Source: Pseudoflavitalea rhizosphaerae
GTDB taxonomy: Bacteria > Bacteroidota > Bacteroidia > Chitinophagales > Chitinophagaceae
DNA length: 64,000 nucleotides
Assembly (NCBI RefSeq): GCF_003991355.1
Contig: NZ_RCSU01000010.1
Span: 186,001-250,000 of the forward strand
Reading direction: 5' to 3'
Every line of letters starts with the position of its first letter. Positions within the stretch are counted from its first letter, which is position 1. A model generated the notes under the pieces. The model worked only from the letters and a program-made list of their open reading frames with translations, made no database searches and was not told where the DNA came from. This document shows positions 41,589 through 51,577 of this stretch, one piece after another. Position numbers and translations under genes: made by a program.

Positions 41589-42701
41589 TTATTTGATTGC
41601 TTTTAAAATCGCCGATGCGATCTGTGTGTCCGCGTCGGTTACTGCCAGTTGTCCTATATTCTGCTGCAACTCGCGCTGCTGTTCTTTATTTTTTGAAAGA
41701 GCGATCACTGCCGGTACTAATTTCTCTTTCGCTTCACTGTCTTTGATAATGATCCCTGCATGTTTTTCCACCAGGTGCTGTGCATTCACGGTCTGATGAT
41801 CTTCGGCAGCAAAAGGAAATGGCACAAAGATCACAGGTTTCTTCACCACACATAATTCCGCGATGGCCATGGCCCCTGCACGGGAGATCACGATATCGGC
41901 AGCCGCATACGCGTTCTCCATTTTCGTGATGAAGGCATCGGTCCACACATTCGATTGTCCTTTCACGCGGGCTGCAGCCTTTGCTGCATAAGGCTTTCCG
42001 GTCTGCCAGATCAGTTGCACATTGTTCTGCGCAAATGCTTCCAGTTCTGCATCGATGGCCTCGTTGATGCCTTTGGCGCCAAGGCTTCCACCGGTTACCA
42101 GTACAGTTTGTTTTGCCGGATCAAAACCGAAGCTCATGCTTGCCGTATGCCTGTCTGTATGCATCTGCACAATTGCTTCACGAACAGGATTGCCGGTGAT
42201 CTGCAATTTTGCTGCCGGAAAGAATTTCTCCATGCCATCACTCGCCACAAATATTTTCGTTGCATTCCTTCCCAGCATCATATTACTCTTACCTGCAAAC
42301 GAATTTGACTCATGGATGAATGTTGGGATCCCCTTTGCCTGTGCCAATTTCAGAACAGGAAAAGTGGAATAACCACCTACACCCACCACGGCTGATGGTG
42401 CAAATGCTTTCACGATCCTTCTCACCTGGAAAAAACTCTTGATGAGCTTGAACGGAAGCCCGATATTCTTTAACAAAGAACTTCTGTTGAACCCTGCAAT
42501 ATCAATCCCTTCTATCTTGTAGCCAGCCTGCGGCACTTTCTCCATTTCCATTTTTCCTTTTGCTCCGATGAACAAGATCTCGATGGATGGATTCGCTTTC
42601 TTCAATGCATTGGCGATGGCGATGGCAGGAAAAATATGTCCGCCGGTGCCTCCACCTGCAATGATGATCTTAATACCGCTATTTATATTGCCTGTGCTCA
42701 T
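41589..42701 (-). CDS. murG: UDP-GlcNAc:lipid I N-acetylglucosaminyltransferase
   Basis: MurG converts lipid I to lipid II on the inner face of the cytoplasmic membrane. The 370-residue GT-B enzyme has the N-terminal glycine loop IIIAGGGTGGHIFPAIAIA, then VGVGGYSTFPVLKLAQ and IPTFIHESNSFAGKSN. The donor-site region is VTGGSLGAKGINEAI and ISRAGAMAIAELCVVKKPVIFVPFPFA. It lies 8 bp after ftsW and 25 bp before murC. Confidence 0.97.
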   Translation of the reverse strand: MSTGNINSGIKIIIAGGGTGGHIFPAIAIANALKKANPSIEILFIGAKGKMEMEKVPQAGYKIEGIDIAGFNRSSLLKNIGLPFKLIKSFFQVRRIVKAFAPSAVVGVGGYSTFPVLKLAQAKGIPTFIHESNSFAGKSNMMLGRNATKIFVASDGMEKFFPAAKLQITGNPVREAIVQMHTDRHTASMSFGFDPAKQTVLVTGGSLGAKGINEAIDAELEAFAQNNVQLIWQTGKPYAAKAAARVKGQSNVWTDAFITKMENAYAAADIVISRAGAMAIAELCVVKKPVIFVPFPFAAEDHQTVNAQHLVEKHAGIIIKDSEAKEKLVPAVIALSKNKEQQRELQQNIGQLAVTDADTQIASAILKAIK

Positions 42702-42709
42702 TATAATTT

Positions 42710-43981
42710 CTATGCATTTACTTCAGGTACCGGCGCCTTTCCTTCCAACTGTTCTACGTTTCTTGCAACACTCAATATGATGCCGATGGCAAGACAGGTG
42801 AAAAGAAATGAACTACCTCCCATACTCACCAGCGGAAGTGTTACCCCAGTTACCGGGAAGAGATTCACTGTTACCGCCATATTGATCAGGGCCTGTATCA
42901 CCAACGTAAAACTCAGCCCCAATGCGAGGAATGCCCCAAATGCGTATGGACATTTCCTGAAGATCCTGATACACCTGAACAAAAAGATCAGGTAGATCAA
43001 TATGATGAATGCACCTCCCACAATTCCATATTCTTCTATGATGATGGCATAGATGAAGTCTGAATAAGGGTGTGGCAAAAAATTTCTCGTTTCACTGTTA
43101 CCCGGTCCCAGTCCCAGCATACCGCCTTTGCTGATGGCGATCTTGGCCTGGTTCACCTGGTAGTTCTCGTCTTTATCGATCTCCTTATTGCTGTGCACGA
43201 AATTCTGCACACGCTTGATCCAGGTTGGCAGACGGCCAATGGAAAGTACTCCTGGCAATTCTTTCGATCTTCCTTCGGATGAATCGTAATAAGAAAGAGC
43301 GATGGTAACGAGCAGTATCACCGGAACTGCCGCAATGCCAATGGTCAGCAACAAATGTTTGGCGCTTGCTCTTCCGATAAATAACAGCAACATGCTGGTA
43401 GCGCCCACCAGCAGGGCTGTTGAAAGGTTTGCCGGTGCTATCAATGCACAAATGACCACTACCGGAGTGATCACGGGAATGAAACCTTTTCTGAAATCTT
43501 TTATCACATCCTGCTTCTTGCTCAGCAGCCGCCCGAGGTACATGAACAGCGCGAGTTTTGCAAGATCCGATGTCTGGAAAGTGAGGTTGATGATCGGCAG
43601 CCTGATCCAGCGGCTACCTTCATTCAATCGCACCCCAAAGAAAAAAGTGTAGATCAGTAATGGTATCGAGATCAGGAAGAGGATCCGCGCCACTCTCGCA
43701 TACACCGTGTAGTTCACCAGGTGCGAGAAATAGATCACTGCCAAACCAATTGCGATGAACACGATCTGCTTGAACAGGTAGATCTCTGTATTCCCTTTGT
43801 TCATTTTGTAGGCCAGCAATCCGGTGGAGCTGTACACTACCAGTACCGATACCAGCGCCAATAGCAGTACCGCAGCCCAGATGACTTTATCGCCCCTGGT
43901 CCTGGACCAAAGCCTGTTCCCCATTTTCACGGGGCTGGCTATCTCATCAAATCCGATATCACCGCTATTTTTCATTACCAT
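42710..43981 (-). CDS. ftsW: SEDS peptidoglycan glycosyltransferase FtsW
   Basis: FtsW polymerises lipid II at the septum with its partner transpeptidase (encoded upstream). The 423-residue protein has about ten transmembrane helices and family motifs RLNEGSRWIRLPIINLTFQTSDLAKLALFMYL, GLGPGNSETRNFLPHPYSDFIYAIIIEEYG and TLPLVSMGGSSFLFTCLAIG. Two start codons (43981 and 43975) lie 6 bp apart; the first is given. It is 6 bp from the murD stop. Confidence 0.96.
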   Translation of the reverse strand: MVMKNSGDIGFDEIASPVKMGNRLWSRTRGDKVIWAAVLLLALVSVLVVYSSTGLLAYKMNKGNTEIYLFKQIVFIAIGLAVIYFSHLVNYTVYARVARILFLISIPLLIYTFFFGVRLNEGSRWIRLPIINLTFQTSDLAKLALFMYLGRLLSKKQDVIKDFRKGFIPVITPVVVICALIAPANLSTALLVGATSMLLLFIGRASAKHLLLTIGIAAVPVILLVTIALSYYDSSEGRSKELPGVLSIGRLPTWIKRVQNFVHSNKEIDKDENYQVNQAKIAISKGGMLGLGPGNSETRNFLPHPYSDFIYAIIIEEYGIVGGAFIILIYLIFLFRCIRIFRKCPYAFGAFLALGLSFTLVIQALINMAVTVNLFPVTGVTLPLVSMGGSSFLFTCLAIGIILSVARNVEQLEGKAPVPEVNA

Positions 43982-43987
43982 TAATTA

Positions 43988-45328
43988 TTACAACTCTCTA
44001 ACTGCATCCTTGAACTGGTTGCCGCGATCTTCATAATTCTTGAAAAGATCGAAGCTGGCGCAGGCGGGGCTGAGCAATACCACATCACCTTTATTGGCGA
44101 GATGGAATGCTGCATGCACGGCTTCACGCGCATTGGCTGTATTCACGATCACTGGCACATCATTCTGGAAAGCTTCATGGATCTTGCGATTGTCTGTGCC
44201 CATGGCCACGATCGCTTTCACTTTCTCTTTAACCAGATCTGTCATGCTGCTGTAATCATTGCCTTTATCTACCCCGCCAAGAATGAGGATGGTTGGTTTC
44301 TCCATACTCTCCAGGGCGTACCATGTACTATTCACGTTGGTGGCCTTGCTGTCGTTGACGAAATCAACGCCGCGCACGGTGCTCACAAACTCCATACGAT
44401 GCTCCAGGCTTTCGAAAGTCTGAACAGCCTCCCTGATCTTCTCTTTCCGGATGCCGAGAACGGAACCCGCAATTCCTGCTGCCATGGTATTGTATTGATT
44501 GTGCTTACCTTTCTGGGTGAAATCATAAACGCTCATGTCCATTCTCTCATCACGTACCGCTACAGTCATTTGGCCGTTTTTGATATACCCGCCTTGATTT
44601 GGCTCTTTGTTCATAGTAAATGGTAATAGGTTAGATTTGATTGCGAACCGTCCGATATGTTCCATCGTTACAGGATCGTCTTCACAAAAGATGAAATAAT
44701 CATCAGCAGTCTGATTCTCGACGATCCGGAACTTGCTGTTTATATAATTCCCGAAATTGTACTCGTACCTGTCCAGGTGGTCTTCCGTGATATTGGTCAG
44801 GATTGCCACATCTGGTCTGAACTCATGGATATCATCCAGCTGAAAGCTGCTGATCTCCGCCACGTACAGCTCTTTAGGATCCAATGCCACCTGCTTCGCA
44901 AAAGAGAAACCGATATTCCCTACCAGCGCTGCATCCAGCCCCGCTGTTTTACAGATATGATAAATGAGCGAAGTGGTAGTGGTCTTTCCATTGGCCCCGG
45001 TAATACCAACGATCCTGCTGTTCCCTTTGTATCGATAGGCCAGCTCAATCTCACTGATGATGCGAATGCCTTTCTTTCTTATTTTCTTTACCAGCTCATT
45101 CTTTTCAGGAATGCCAGGGCTCTTCATCACTTCATCGGCTTCCAGGATACGTTCTTCTGAATGCCGGCCGGACTCGTAAGCGATGCCATATTCGTCCAGT
45201 TCCTTCCTGTATTTATCGGCAATGTTCCCGGCATCAGAGAGGAATACATCGTACCCTTTCTGCTTACCGAGGATGGCAGCGCCCACGCCGCTTTCCCCTC
45301 CACCCAATATGATCAATCGTTTTGCCAA
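43988..45328 (-). CDS. murD: UDP-N-acetylmuramoylalanine--D-glutamate ligase
   Basis: MurD adds D-Glu to UDP-MurNAc-L-Ala. The 446-residue protein shows RLIILGGGESGVGAAILGK, the ATP loop GITGANGKTTTTSLIYHI, ITEDHLDRY in the central domain, VDFVNDSKATNVNSTWYALE and LSPACASFDLFKNYEDRG. The start is a TTG that directly follows the TAA stop of mraY in the same reading frame; no in-frame ATG lies near. The zero gap implies translational coupling with mraY. Confidence 0.96.
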   Translation of the reverse strand: MAKRLIILGGGESGVGAAILGKQKGYDVFLSDAGNIADKYRKELDEYGIAYESGRHSEERILEADEVMKSPGIPEKNELVKKIRKKGIRIISEIELAYRYKGNSRIVGITGANGKTTTTSLIYHICKTAGLDAALVGNIGFSFAKQVALDPKELYVAEISSFQLDDIHEFRPDVAILTNITEDHLDRYEYNFGNYINSKFRIVENQTADDYFIFCEDDPVTMEHIGRFAIKSNLLPFTMNKEPNQGGYIKNGQMTVAVRDERMDMSVYDFTQKGKHNQYNTMAAGIAGSVLGIRKEKIREAVQTFESLEHRMEFVSTVRGVDFVNDSKATNVNSTWYALESMEKPTILILGGVDKGNDYSSMTDLVKEKVKAIVAMGTDNRKIHEAFQNDVPVIVNTANAREAVHAAFHLANKGDVVLLSPACASFDLFKNYEDRGNQFKDAVREL

Positions 45329-46606
45329 TTACCTGATCTTTAAAGTCACTACTGCGAACACGATACATAATATTGTTACGATCCAGAACCTCGTTACGAT
45401 CTTCGATTCATGATAGCCCAGCTTCTGGTAATGGTGATGCAGCGGGCTCATGAGAAAGATCCTTCGTCCTTCGCCATATTTCTTCTTCGTATACTTGAAC
45501 CAGCTCACCTGCAGCGTTACGCTCAGCACTTCTACCAGGAACACTCCGCAGAAGATGGGGATCAATAATTCTTTTCTTACAATGATGGCCAGCGCGGCGA
45601 TGATACCACCCAGCGTCAAACTGCCGGTATCTCCCATGAAAACCTGCGCGGGATAAGCATTGTACCAAAGGAACCCTACACAGGCCCCGATCAATGCGCC
45701 TATAAAAATGCTGAGCTCACCGAGATTGGGGATATACATGATGTTCAGGTATTCCGCAAACCGGAGGTTACCGCTCGCATAGGCAAAGATGCCAAGACAA
45801 GCCCCGATGATTGCGCTGGTGCCTGTTGCCAGACCATCCAGTCCATCCGTGATATTGGCGCCATTGGAAACAGCTGTTACGATGAAGATCACGATACCGA
45901 TATAGAGCAGCCAGGTAAAGCCGCGCAGCGCTTCCGGTAAAAGTTTGGAGTAGTTGAACTCATGACTTTTCACGAAAGGGATGGTAGTGATCGGGGCATC
46001 TGCTTCCACGAAATATTTTGTTTGTCCGTCGAATGTTCTTTTGATGATGGTAGTGTCATCGGCTCTCACAGGTCCTGAATAATCCCTCCATACTTTTGTG
46101 TTCTGGTTGAAAAGGATCACGCAGCCCACTACAATTCCCAGCACAACCTGCCCCAGCACCTTGAACCATCCTGCCAGCCCATCCTTGTCGCCTTTTTTAT
46201 AGGCCACTCCCGATTTCTGCGCCAGCTTCTTTGCGCGGAGCTTCAGGTAATCATCTATGAAACCAATGACGCCAAGCCAAACAGTAGCGAAGATCATCAG
46301 GCGTATATAGGCTTTATTCAGATCGGCCAGCAATAAAGTAGGCACCAGGATGGCGAGGATAATGATCAGCCCTCCCATGGTTGGCGTTCCTTTCTTTTGT
46401 TGTTCACCTGCCAGACCGAGATCACGAACGGATTCGCCCACCTGCTTTTTGCGCAGGTAGTTGATCAGCTTCTTACCGAATACGGTAGTGATCAGCAAAG
46501 AGAGGATCACAGCCAGCATCACACGGGAGGTGATGAACTGGAACAATGCGCTCCCGGGGAACTTTACCCCTAATTCTCTAAGCCATTCGGTCAGGTGATA
46601 CAACAT
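45329..46606 (-). CDS. mraY: Phospho-N-acetylmuramoyl-pentapeptide-transferase
   Basis: MraY links UDP-MurNAc-pentapeptide to undecaprenyl phosphate, giving lipid I. The 425-residue polytopic enzyme has [34 protein letters not shown] (catalytic Asp pair), [20 protein letters not shown] and [15 protein letters not shown]. The C-terminal [24 protein letters not shown] is the HHH motif. A soluble insertion of about 45 residues after the fourth helix ([20 protein letters not shown] onward) makes it longer than the E. coli enzyme (about 360), as is common in Bacteroidota. Confidence 0.97.
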   Translation of the reverse strand: MLYHLTEWLRELGVKFPGSALFQFITSRVMLAVILSLLITTVFGKKLINYLRKKQVGESVRDLGLAGEQQKKGTPTMGGLIIILAILVPTLLLADLNKAYIRLMIFATVWLGVIGFIDDYLKLRAKKLAQKSGVAYKKGDKDGLAGWFKVLGQVVLGIVVGCVILFNQNTKVWRDYSGPVRADDTTIIKRTFDGQTKYFVEADAPITTIPFVKSHEFNYSKLLPEALRGFTWLLYIGIVIFIVTAVSNGANITDGLDGLATGTSAIIGACLGIFAYASGNLRFAEYLNIMYIPNLGELSIFIGALIGACVGFLWYNAYPAQVFMGDTGSLTLGGIIAALAIIVRKELLIPIFCGVFLVEVLSVTLQVSWFKYTKKKYGEGRRIFLMSPLHHHYQKLGYHESKIVTRFWIVTILCIVFAVVTLKIR

Positions 46607-46632
46607 ATGCTGGTTCTGTGTTTTGCTTTGGG

Positions 46633-48099
46633 TTACTTGTCTAACATGTCAAACATTTCCTTCAAAACCTGTTTATCGTCGAAAGGATGTTTCACTCCTT
46701 TGATCTCCTGGTATTTCTCGTGGCCTTTGCCTGCTATCAGCACAATGTCTTCGGGTTTCGCCAGGCTCACGGCGGTTTTGATGGCTTCCTTCCTGTCTGC
46801 AATGGAAATGAACTTGCGCTTTGCGGCGGTGTTCAGGGTTGCTTCCATGTCTTTCAGGATCTCCAGCGGGTCCTCACTGCGGGGGTTATCCGAAGTGAAG
46901 ATGGCTTTATCACTGTGCTCACAGGCGATCTCGCCCATTTCAGGACGCTTGGTCTTGTCACGGTCGCCGCCACATCCCACTACGGTGATGATCTGTTCAT
47001 GACCTTTCCGCAGTTTCTTGATTGTAGTGAGCACATTCAGCAGCGCATCGGGTGTGTGGGCATAATCCACAATACCGATCACCTGTCCGTTCTTTGAAAT
47101 GATATAATCGAATCTTCCTTCTGCACCGGAGAGCATGCTGAGTACACGCAACACTTCGTTCCTTTCTTCACCCATACAGATGGCAGCGCCGTATACAGCC
47201 AGGAGATTGTAAGCGTTGAACTCACCGATCAGGCGAAAATGCACTTCCTGGTCGTTGATATTCATCACCAGTCCTGAGAGCGCGTTCTCGATGATCTTTC
47301 CTTTGAAGTCAGCCAACGTGCGCAGGCTGTAGAAATATTTGTGCGCTGCAGTGTTCTGCAACATCACGGCGCCGCGTTTATCGTCTGCATTACTGATAGC
47401 GAATGCATCGGAAGGAAGTCCATCAAAGAAGGATTTCTTCACGCGGATATATTCATCGAATGTTTTGTGATAATCCAGGTGATCGTGGGTGATATTACTG
47501 AAGAGTCCGCCGGCATAGCGGAGACCTGCAATGCGATGCTGATGGATAGCGTGTGAGCTGGTTTCCATAAAAGCATGGGTGCAACCGGCATCTACCATTT
47601 GTTTCAGCAGTGCATTCAGACTAACTGCATCAGGTGTGGTATGCGTTGCAGGAACAACCTCATCACCGATATGATTGTCTACCGTGCTGAGCAAACCACA
47701 TTTGTGGCCCAGCCCGGAAAAGAGTTTGAATAATAAAGTAGCGATGGTGGTCTTACCATTGGTGCCTGTTACCCCTACCAGTTTCAGTTTTTCTGAGGGC
47801 TGGCCATAGAAATTATGAGCGAGGAAACCTGCTGCAATATGGCTGTTCTCTACTTCTATATAGGTAACCCCTTCTTTGATAACGGCAGGCATTGTTTCGC
47901 AGATCACGGCGGCTGCGCCCTGCTCCACCACTTTAGCGATATAGTCATGACCATCGGAGGCCACACCTTTCAGCGCGATGAAAGCATTACCGGCGCTCAC
48001 TTTGCGTGAATCAAGCTGAAGCGCATTCACATTTACACGGGTATCTCCGTGAACGGAACGGATCCGTACCTTGTACAAGATGTCCTGCAGAATTGCCAT
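46633..48099 (-). CDS. murE: UDP-MurNAc-tripeptide synthetase (meso-diaminopimelate type)
   Basis: MurE adds the third residue of the stem peptide. The 488-residue protein has the ATP loop [18 protein letters not shown] (about 109-126), [29 protein letters not shown] and [15 protein letters not shown]. It also carries [11 protein letters not shown], whose DNPR motif marks specificity for meso-diaminopimelate rather than lysine. The adjacent murF seen in many dcw clusters is absent. Confidence 0.97.
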   Translation of the reverse strand: MAILQDILYKVRIRSVHGDTRVNVNALQLDSRKVSAGNAFIALKGVASDGHDYIAKVVEQGAAAVICETMPAVIKEGVTYIEVENSHIAAGFLAHNFYGQPSEKLKLVGVTGTNGKTTIATLLFKLFSGLGHKCGLLSTVDNHIGDEVVPATHTTPDAVSLNALLKQMVDAGCTHAFMETSSHAIHQHRIAGLRYAGGLFSNITHDHLDYHKTFDEYIRVKKSFFDGLPSDAFAISNADDKRGAVMLQNTAAHKYFYSLRTLADFKGKIIENALSGLVMNINDQEVHFRLIGEFNAYNLLAVYGAAICMGEERNEVLRVLSMLSGAEGRFDYIISKNGQVIGIVDYAHTPDALLNVLTTIKKLRKGHEQIITVVGCGGDRDKTKRPEMGEIACEHSDKAIFTSDNPRSEDPLEILKDMEATLNTAAKRKFISIADRKEAIKTAVSLAKPEDIVLIAGKGHEKYQEIKGVKHPFDDKQVLKEMFDMLDK

Positions 48100-48120
48100 G
48101 CCTGGGTTAGTCTATAATTA

Positions 48121-50268
48121 TTAATTCAATCCTATCGTTACTGCCTGTCCCTTATTGATGGGGGTACCGGGCAATATTGTTTGTGTACTTACTTTTCCTT
48201 TTCCCTGCACATTCACTTTCAGTTGCATGTTCTCCAGCAGGTAGATGGCATCTTTCAATCCCATCCCTCTCACATCGGGCATCATTTTTCTTGAAACGGC
48301 CTGCCCGCTCATCACTGGTTGATAGTTCACGGCGTACATCCTGCTCCATTCATCTTTCTTCACAGAATCCCTGTACTTCATCTGTACTGCGTCCATGATC
48401 AGGCGCAGATCATCCGCCTGTCCGGCATACAGATAATTGCTGCTGTCTTTCTTCATGCGCGTTACGCGGAAACTCTCATTGCTTTTGTCTTCATCTGCAT
48501 TCAGGGCATAAAGCTTGTCTGCAATCTCCTTGAATACAGGTCCGGCAATAGCCGCACCATAATATTTTGAAGCGAAGGGTTTGTTCACTATCACCACTAT
48601 GATGCTGTACTTGGGATCCCGTGCCGGAAAATAACCGGCGAAACTGCTCTGGTGGATATGATCGGCATATCCCCTGTTCCCATTGGCCACCTGTGAGGTA
48701 CCAGTCTTCCCGGCCACTTCATAAGGCGTTCCGAGAAAGAGCCTGTATCCTGTTCCTCCCGGTGTGGCACACACGGAGCGGAGACAGCTTTGTAATTGTT
48801 CCAGTGTTTCCGGACTGCAGATCGATTCTTCCAATACTTCGGGTGAATGCTGTTTGATCACCTGTCCGTTCTCCCGGATGGAATTCACCAGGTAAGGTTT
48901 CATCATCTTTCCATTGTTGGCCACTGCGTTGTAGAGCATCAGCGATTGCAGCGGACTAACCAGTACTTCGTATCCGAAACTCATCCAGGGCAATGAGGTG
49001 CCGCTCCATGTTCTGTCTTTCGGCTTCTTCACTACCGGCGTTGTTTCGCCGAGAAGATCGATGCCGGAATATTTATCGAAGCGGAGTTTTTTCAGGTGGT
49101 TCACAAACTGGTTGGGGTTCTTTGAATAATGGGCCGTTACCAGTTTTGCCATTCCCACGTTGGAGCTGGCGTCGAATGCCTGTTTCACTGTTACATCATG
49201 CTTGCCATGCTCTTCGGAGTCGTAGACGGTGCGCGTCATGTAGCGCCAGGCGCCTCCTTCGAGGTTCACGTGCTGATCGAGTGTGATGTATTTATCTTCC
49301 AGCAGGCTCAGCATGGTGGCGAGTTTGAAAACGGATCCCGGTTCAGAGGCGCGGAGCGCGTAGTTGAGATCTTCCCAGTAACTGCCATCGGGCCTTCTGC
49401 CGAGATTGGCGATGGCTTTGATCTTTCCGGTTTTCACTTCCATCACCAGGCAGGTGCCGTTGGTGCATTCATTTTCCTGCATCACTTTTAAAAGTGCGTT
49501 CTCTGCAATGTCCTGTATGTTCACATCGAGGGTGGTAACGATATCTTTTCCATTCTGTGGTTCGATCTCTGTACCATCCACCGGCATGAACACACCAGCC
49601 GCCACTTTGCGCATGAGTTTCTTTCCGGTTTCACCCCTTAGTAATGAGTCGTAGGTTTTTTCCAGACCCACATTCGTGTTTTTCACTTTTCCATCACTGT
49701 CAACATATTCCCGGCTCAATCCGATGGTACGGTTGGCAAGGAGTACGAAAGGGTTGAGTCTTTTATCCTTCACTTCTGCAATGAATCCGCTTTTGTCTTT
49801 CCCCTGACGAACGAGTGGCAGGGAGCGAAGCGTTTTGTATTGCCGGAAGCTGATATTCTTTTTGAGGAGATAATATCTCTTCTTTTTCCGGTAGCCGTTT
49901 TGCAGGAGTGTTTTGTATTCCTGCGCGTTCATATCCTGGAAAAGATTGGCCAGCCCGATAGACAAAGAATCTATATTATTCTTGAAACGTTCTCCGTTTT
50001 TTGCTCTCAATCCGTCGGCTGCGAAATCGATATAGATATCGAAGTAGGGAATGGAAGTGCTGAGCATAGCGCCATCTTCTGAATAGATGGTGCCGCGTTC
50101 TGCATCTGTTTCCACGAAGCGTTCCATCTGCTGGCTGGCTTCAGCGATCCAGTGTTTACCCTGGAATTGCTGGATGTAGATAGCGCGACCAAGAATAGTG
50201 ATGCTGAACACCACAATCAGGATGAATGCGAGGTATACCCTCCATAATATGTCGCGTTTTACTTCCAC
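48121..50268 (-). CDS. ftsI: Division-specific transpeptidase FtsI (PBP3-like) with PASTA domain
   Basis: This class B penicillin-binding protein cross-links septal peptidoglycan with FtsW. The 715 residues comprise a transmembrane anchor (about 9-30), the N-terminal pedestal (from ETDAERGTIYSEDGAMLSTS) and the transpeptidase domain with SEPGSVFKLATML (nucleophile Ser), SSN and VAGKTGTSQVANG (KTG). A C-terminal PASTA domain follows (about 650-715: MPDVRGMGLKDAIYLLENMQ). The start codon is GTG. PASTA on FtsI is typical of SpoVD/Pbp2x-like proteins and of Bacteroidota FtsI. It begins 15 bp after ftsL. Confidence 0.96.
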   Translation of the reverse strand: MEVKRDILWRVYLAFILIVVFSITILGRAIYIQQFQGKHWIAEASQQMERFVETDAERGTIYSEDGAMLSTSIPYFDIYIDFAADGLRAKNGERFKNNIDSLSIGLANLFQDMNAQEYKTLLQNGYRKKKRYYLLKKNISFRQYKTLRSLPLVRQGKDKSGFIAEVKDKRLNPFVLLANRTIGLSREYVDSDGKVKNTNVGLEKTYDSLLRGETGKKLMRKVAAGVFMPVDGTEIEPQNGKDIVTTLDVNIQDIAENALLKVMQENECTNGTCLVMEVKTGKIKAIANLGRRPDGSYWEDLNYALRASEPGSVFKLATMLSLLEDKYITLDQHVNLEGGAWRYMTRTVYDSEEHGKHDVTVKQAFDASSNVGMAKLVTAHYSKNPNQFVNHLKKLRFDKYSGIDLLGETTPVVKKPKDRTWSGTSLPWMSFGYEVLVSPLQSLMLYNAVANNGKMMKPYLVNSIRENGQVIKQHSPEVLEESICSPETLEQLQSCLRSVCATPGGTGYRLFLGTPYEVAGKTGTSQVANGNRGYADHIHQSSFAGYFPARDPKYSIIVVIVNKPFASKYYGAAIAGPVFKEIADKLYALNADEDKSNESFRVTRMKKDSSNYLYAGQADDLRLIMDAVQMKYRDSVKKDEWSRMYAVNYQPVMSGQAVSRKMMPDVRGMGLKDAIYLLENMQLKVNVQGKGKVSTQTILPGTPINKGQAVTIGLN

Positions 50269-50283
50269 TCAGCAGTTCCTCTT

Positions 50284-50655
50284 TTATCTATTTTTCATCA
50301 GTGAATCGGCTTTGTAAACTGAGTCCCGCAACACGATGGGTGGTACGGTCAGTTCTTTCAGTCCGAGTGTATCAACAGCTTTGGCGAGTTCGCTTTGTTT
50401 GCTGCGGAACATCACTTCACTTTTTAATGTTTTGTATTCATGGTGCAGTTCTTTCAGTTCTTTTGAAACTTTGTTGATACTGCGGATCGTTTTGTCTGCG
50501 TAGTGGCCGTTATAGATATAGACCACTGCGAGCGCTGCGAGAAAAAGAAAGAACGGGATATTGCGTGTGATCCAGCGGTAGCTGAAGATCTTCAGCCATT
50601 CTCTCCTGGCTTCTCTTGCTTCCTTCGCTTCCCTTATTTCTTTTTCGTCACTCAT
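50284..50655 (-). CDS. ftsL: FtsL-like cell division protein
   Basis: A 123-residue bitopic protein: a charged cytoplasmic N-terminus (SDEKEIREAKEAREARREW), one transmembrane helix (about 34-50: IPFFLFLAALAVVYIYNG), then a periplasmic coiled coil (INKVSKELKELHHEYKTLKSEVMFRSKQSEL). The size, topology and position between rsmH and ftsI identify it as FtsL, which links FtsQ/DivIC to the FtsWI synthase. It overlaps rsmH by 8 bp. Confidence 0.9.
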   Translation of the reverse strand: MSDEKEIREAKEAREARREWLKIFSYRWITRNIPFFLFLAALAVVYIYNGHYADKTIRSINKVSKELKELHHEYKTLKSEVMFRSKQSELAKAVDTLGLKELTVPPIVLRDSVYKADSLMKNR

Positions 50656-51577
50656 ATGCTTTTTCAGCTACCCTCAGCTTGGCGCTGCGGGAGCGGGGGT
50701 TTCTTTTTAATTCGGCATCGGAGGCGGTCACCGGTTTTTTGGTGATGATCCTGAAAACCTGTTCAGATGGTTTGTTGCCGAACAGGTCTGTTGGATCTTC
50801 GTCTTCGAATGTGCCTTTGCGGAAATAATTTTTGACAATCCTGTCTTCCAGCGAGTGGAACGTGATGATAGCAACACGGCCACCGGGTTTCAAAAGAGAA
50901 GGAACTTGTTGCAGCATTTCTTTCAATGCTCCCAATTCATCATTCACTTCAATGCGCAACGCCTGGAAAACCTGGGCAAAGTACTTGTTGGGATTTCCCT
51001 TCACCACGGAATGCAGTGCCTGTTTGAAATTGGCGATGGTGCGGAGCGACTGAGTTTGTCTTGCCTGAACGATAGTTCTGGCGAGGGTTTTGGCATTGGT
51101 GACTTCTCCGTATTGTTCAAACAGTTTGTGCAGCTGTTGTTCGGAGTAAGTGTTCACCACATCGAAAGCAGTGAGTGTTTGCCGGGTGTCCATACGCATA
51201 TCCATATCGCCGTCGAAACGGGTGGAGAATCCGCGGTCTGCTTCATCGAACTGGTGGCTGCTGACGCCGAGGTCAGCGAGGATGCCGTCAACGGGAATGG
51301 CATTGTTCAGGCGGAGGAAACGCTGGAGGTGGCGGAAATTATGGGGAACGAAGAGGACCCTGGGATCGTCCGGAAGGTTCTGCCTGGCATCCGCATCCTG
51401 GTCGAAAGCGATGAGTCTGCCCTGCGGTCCGAGCAGTCGAAGGATCTCGCGGGAATGTCCGCCTCCACCGAAAGTGCAGTCCACGTAAGTGCCATCAGGC
51501 TGAATATTCAATCCCTGCAGTACTTCCTGCAGGAGAACGGGCACATGGTATGAACTATTTTCCTGATCATTTATCAT
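50648..51577 (-). CDS. rsmH: 16S rRNA (cytosine-1402-N4) methyltransferase
   Basis: RsmH (MraW) methylates N4 of C1402 in 16S rRNA at the decoding site. The 309-residue protein has YHVPVLLQEVLQGL, the SAM-binding VDCTFGGGGHSREILR, GILADLGVSSHQFDEADRGFSTR, LRIEVNDELGALKE and ITFHSLEDRIVKNYFR. It overlaps mraZ by 4 bp (ATGA) and ftsL by 8 bp, showing tight coupling. Confidence 0.97.
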   Translation of the reverse strand: MINDQENSSYHVPVLLQEVLQGLNIQPDGTYVDCTFGGGGHSREILRLLGPQGRLIAFDQDADARQNLPDDPRVLFVPHNFRHLQRFLRLNNAIPVDGILADLGVSSHQFDEADRGFSTRFDGDMDMRMDTRQTLTAFDVVNTYSEQQLHKLFEQYGEVTNAKTLARTIVQARQTQSLRTIANFKQALHSVVKGNPNKYFAQVFQALRIEVNDELGALKEMLQQVPSLLKPGGRVAIITFHSLEDRIVKNYFRKGTFEDEDPTDLFGNKPSEQVFRIITKKPVTASDAELKRNPRSRSAKLRVAEKAYE

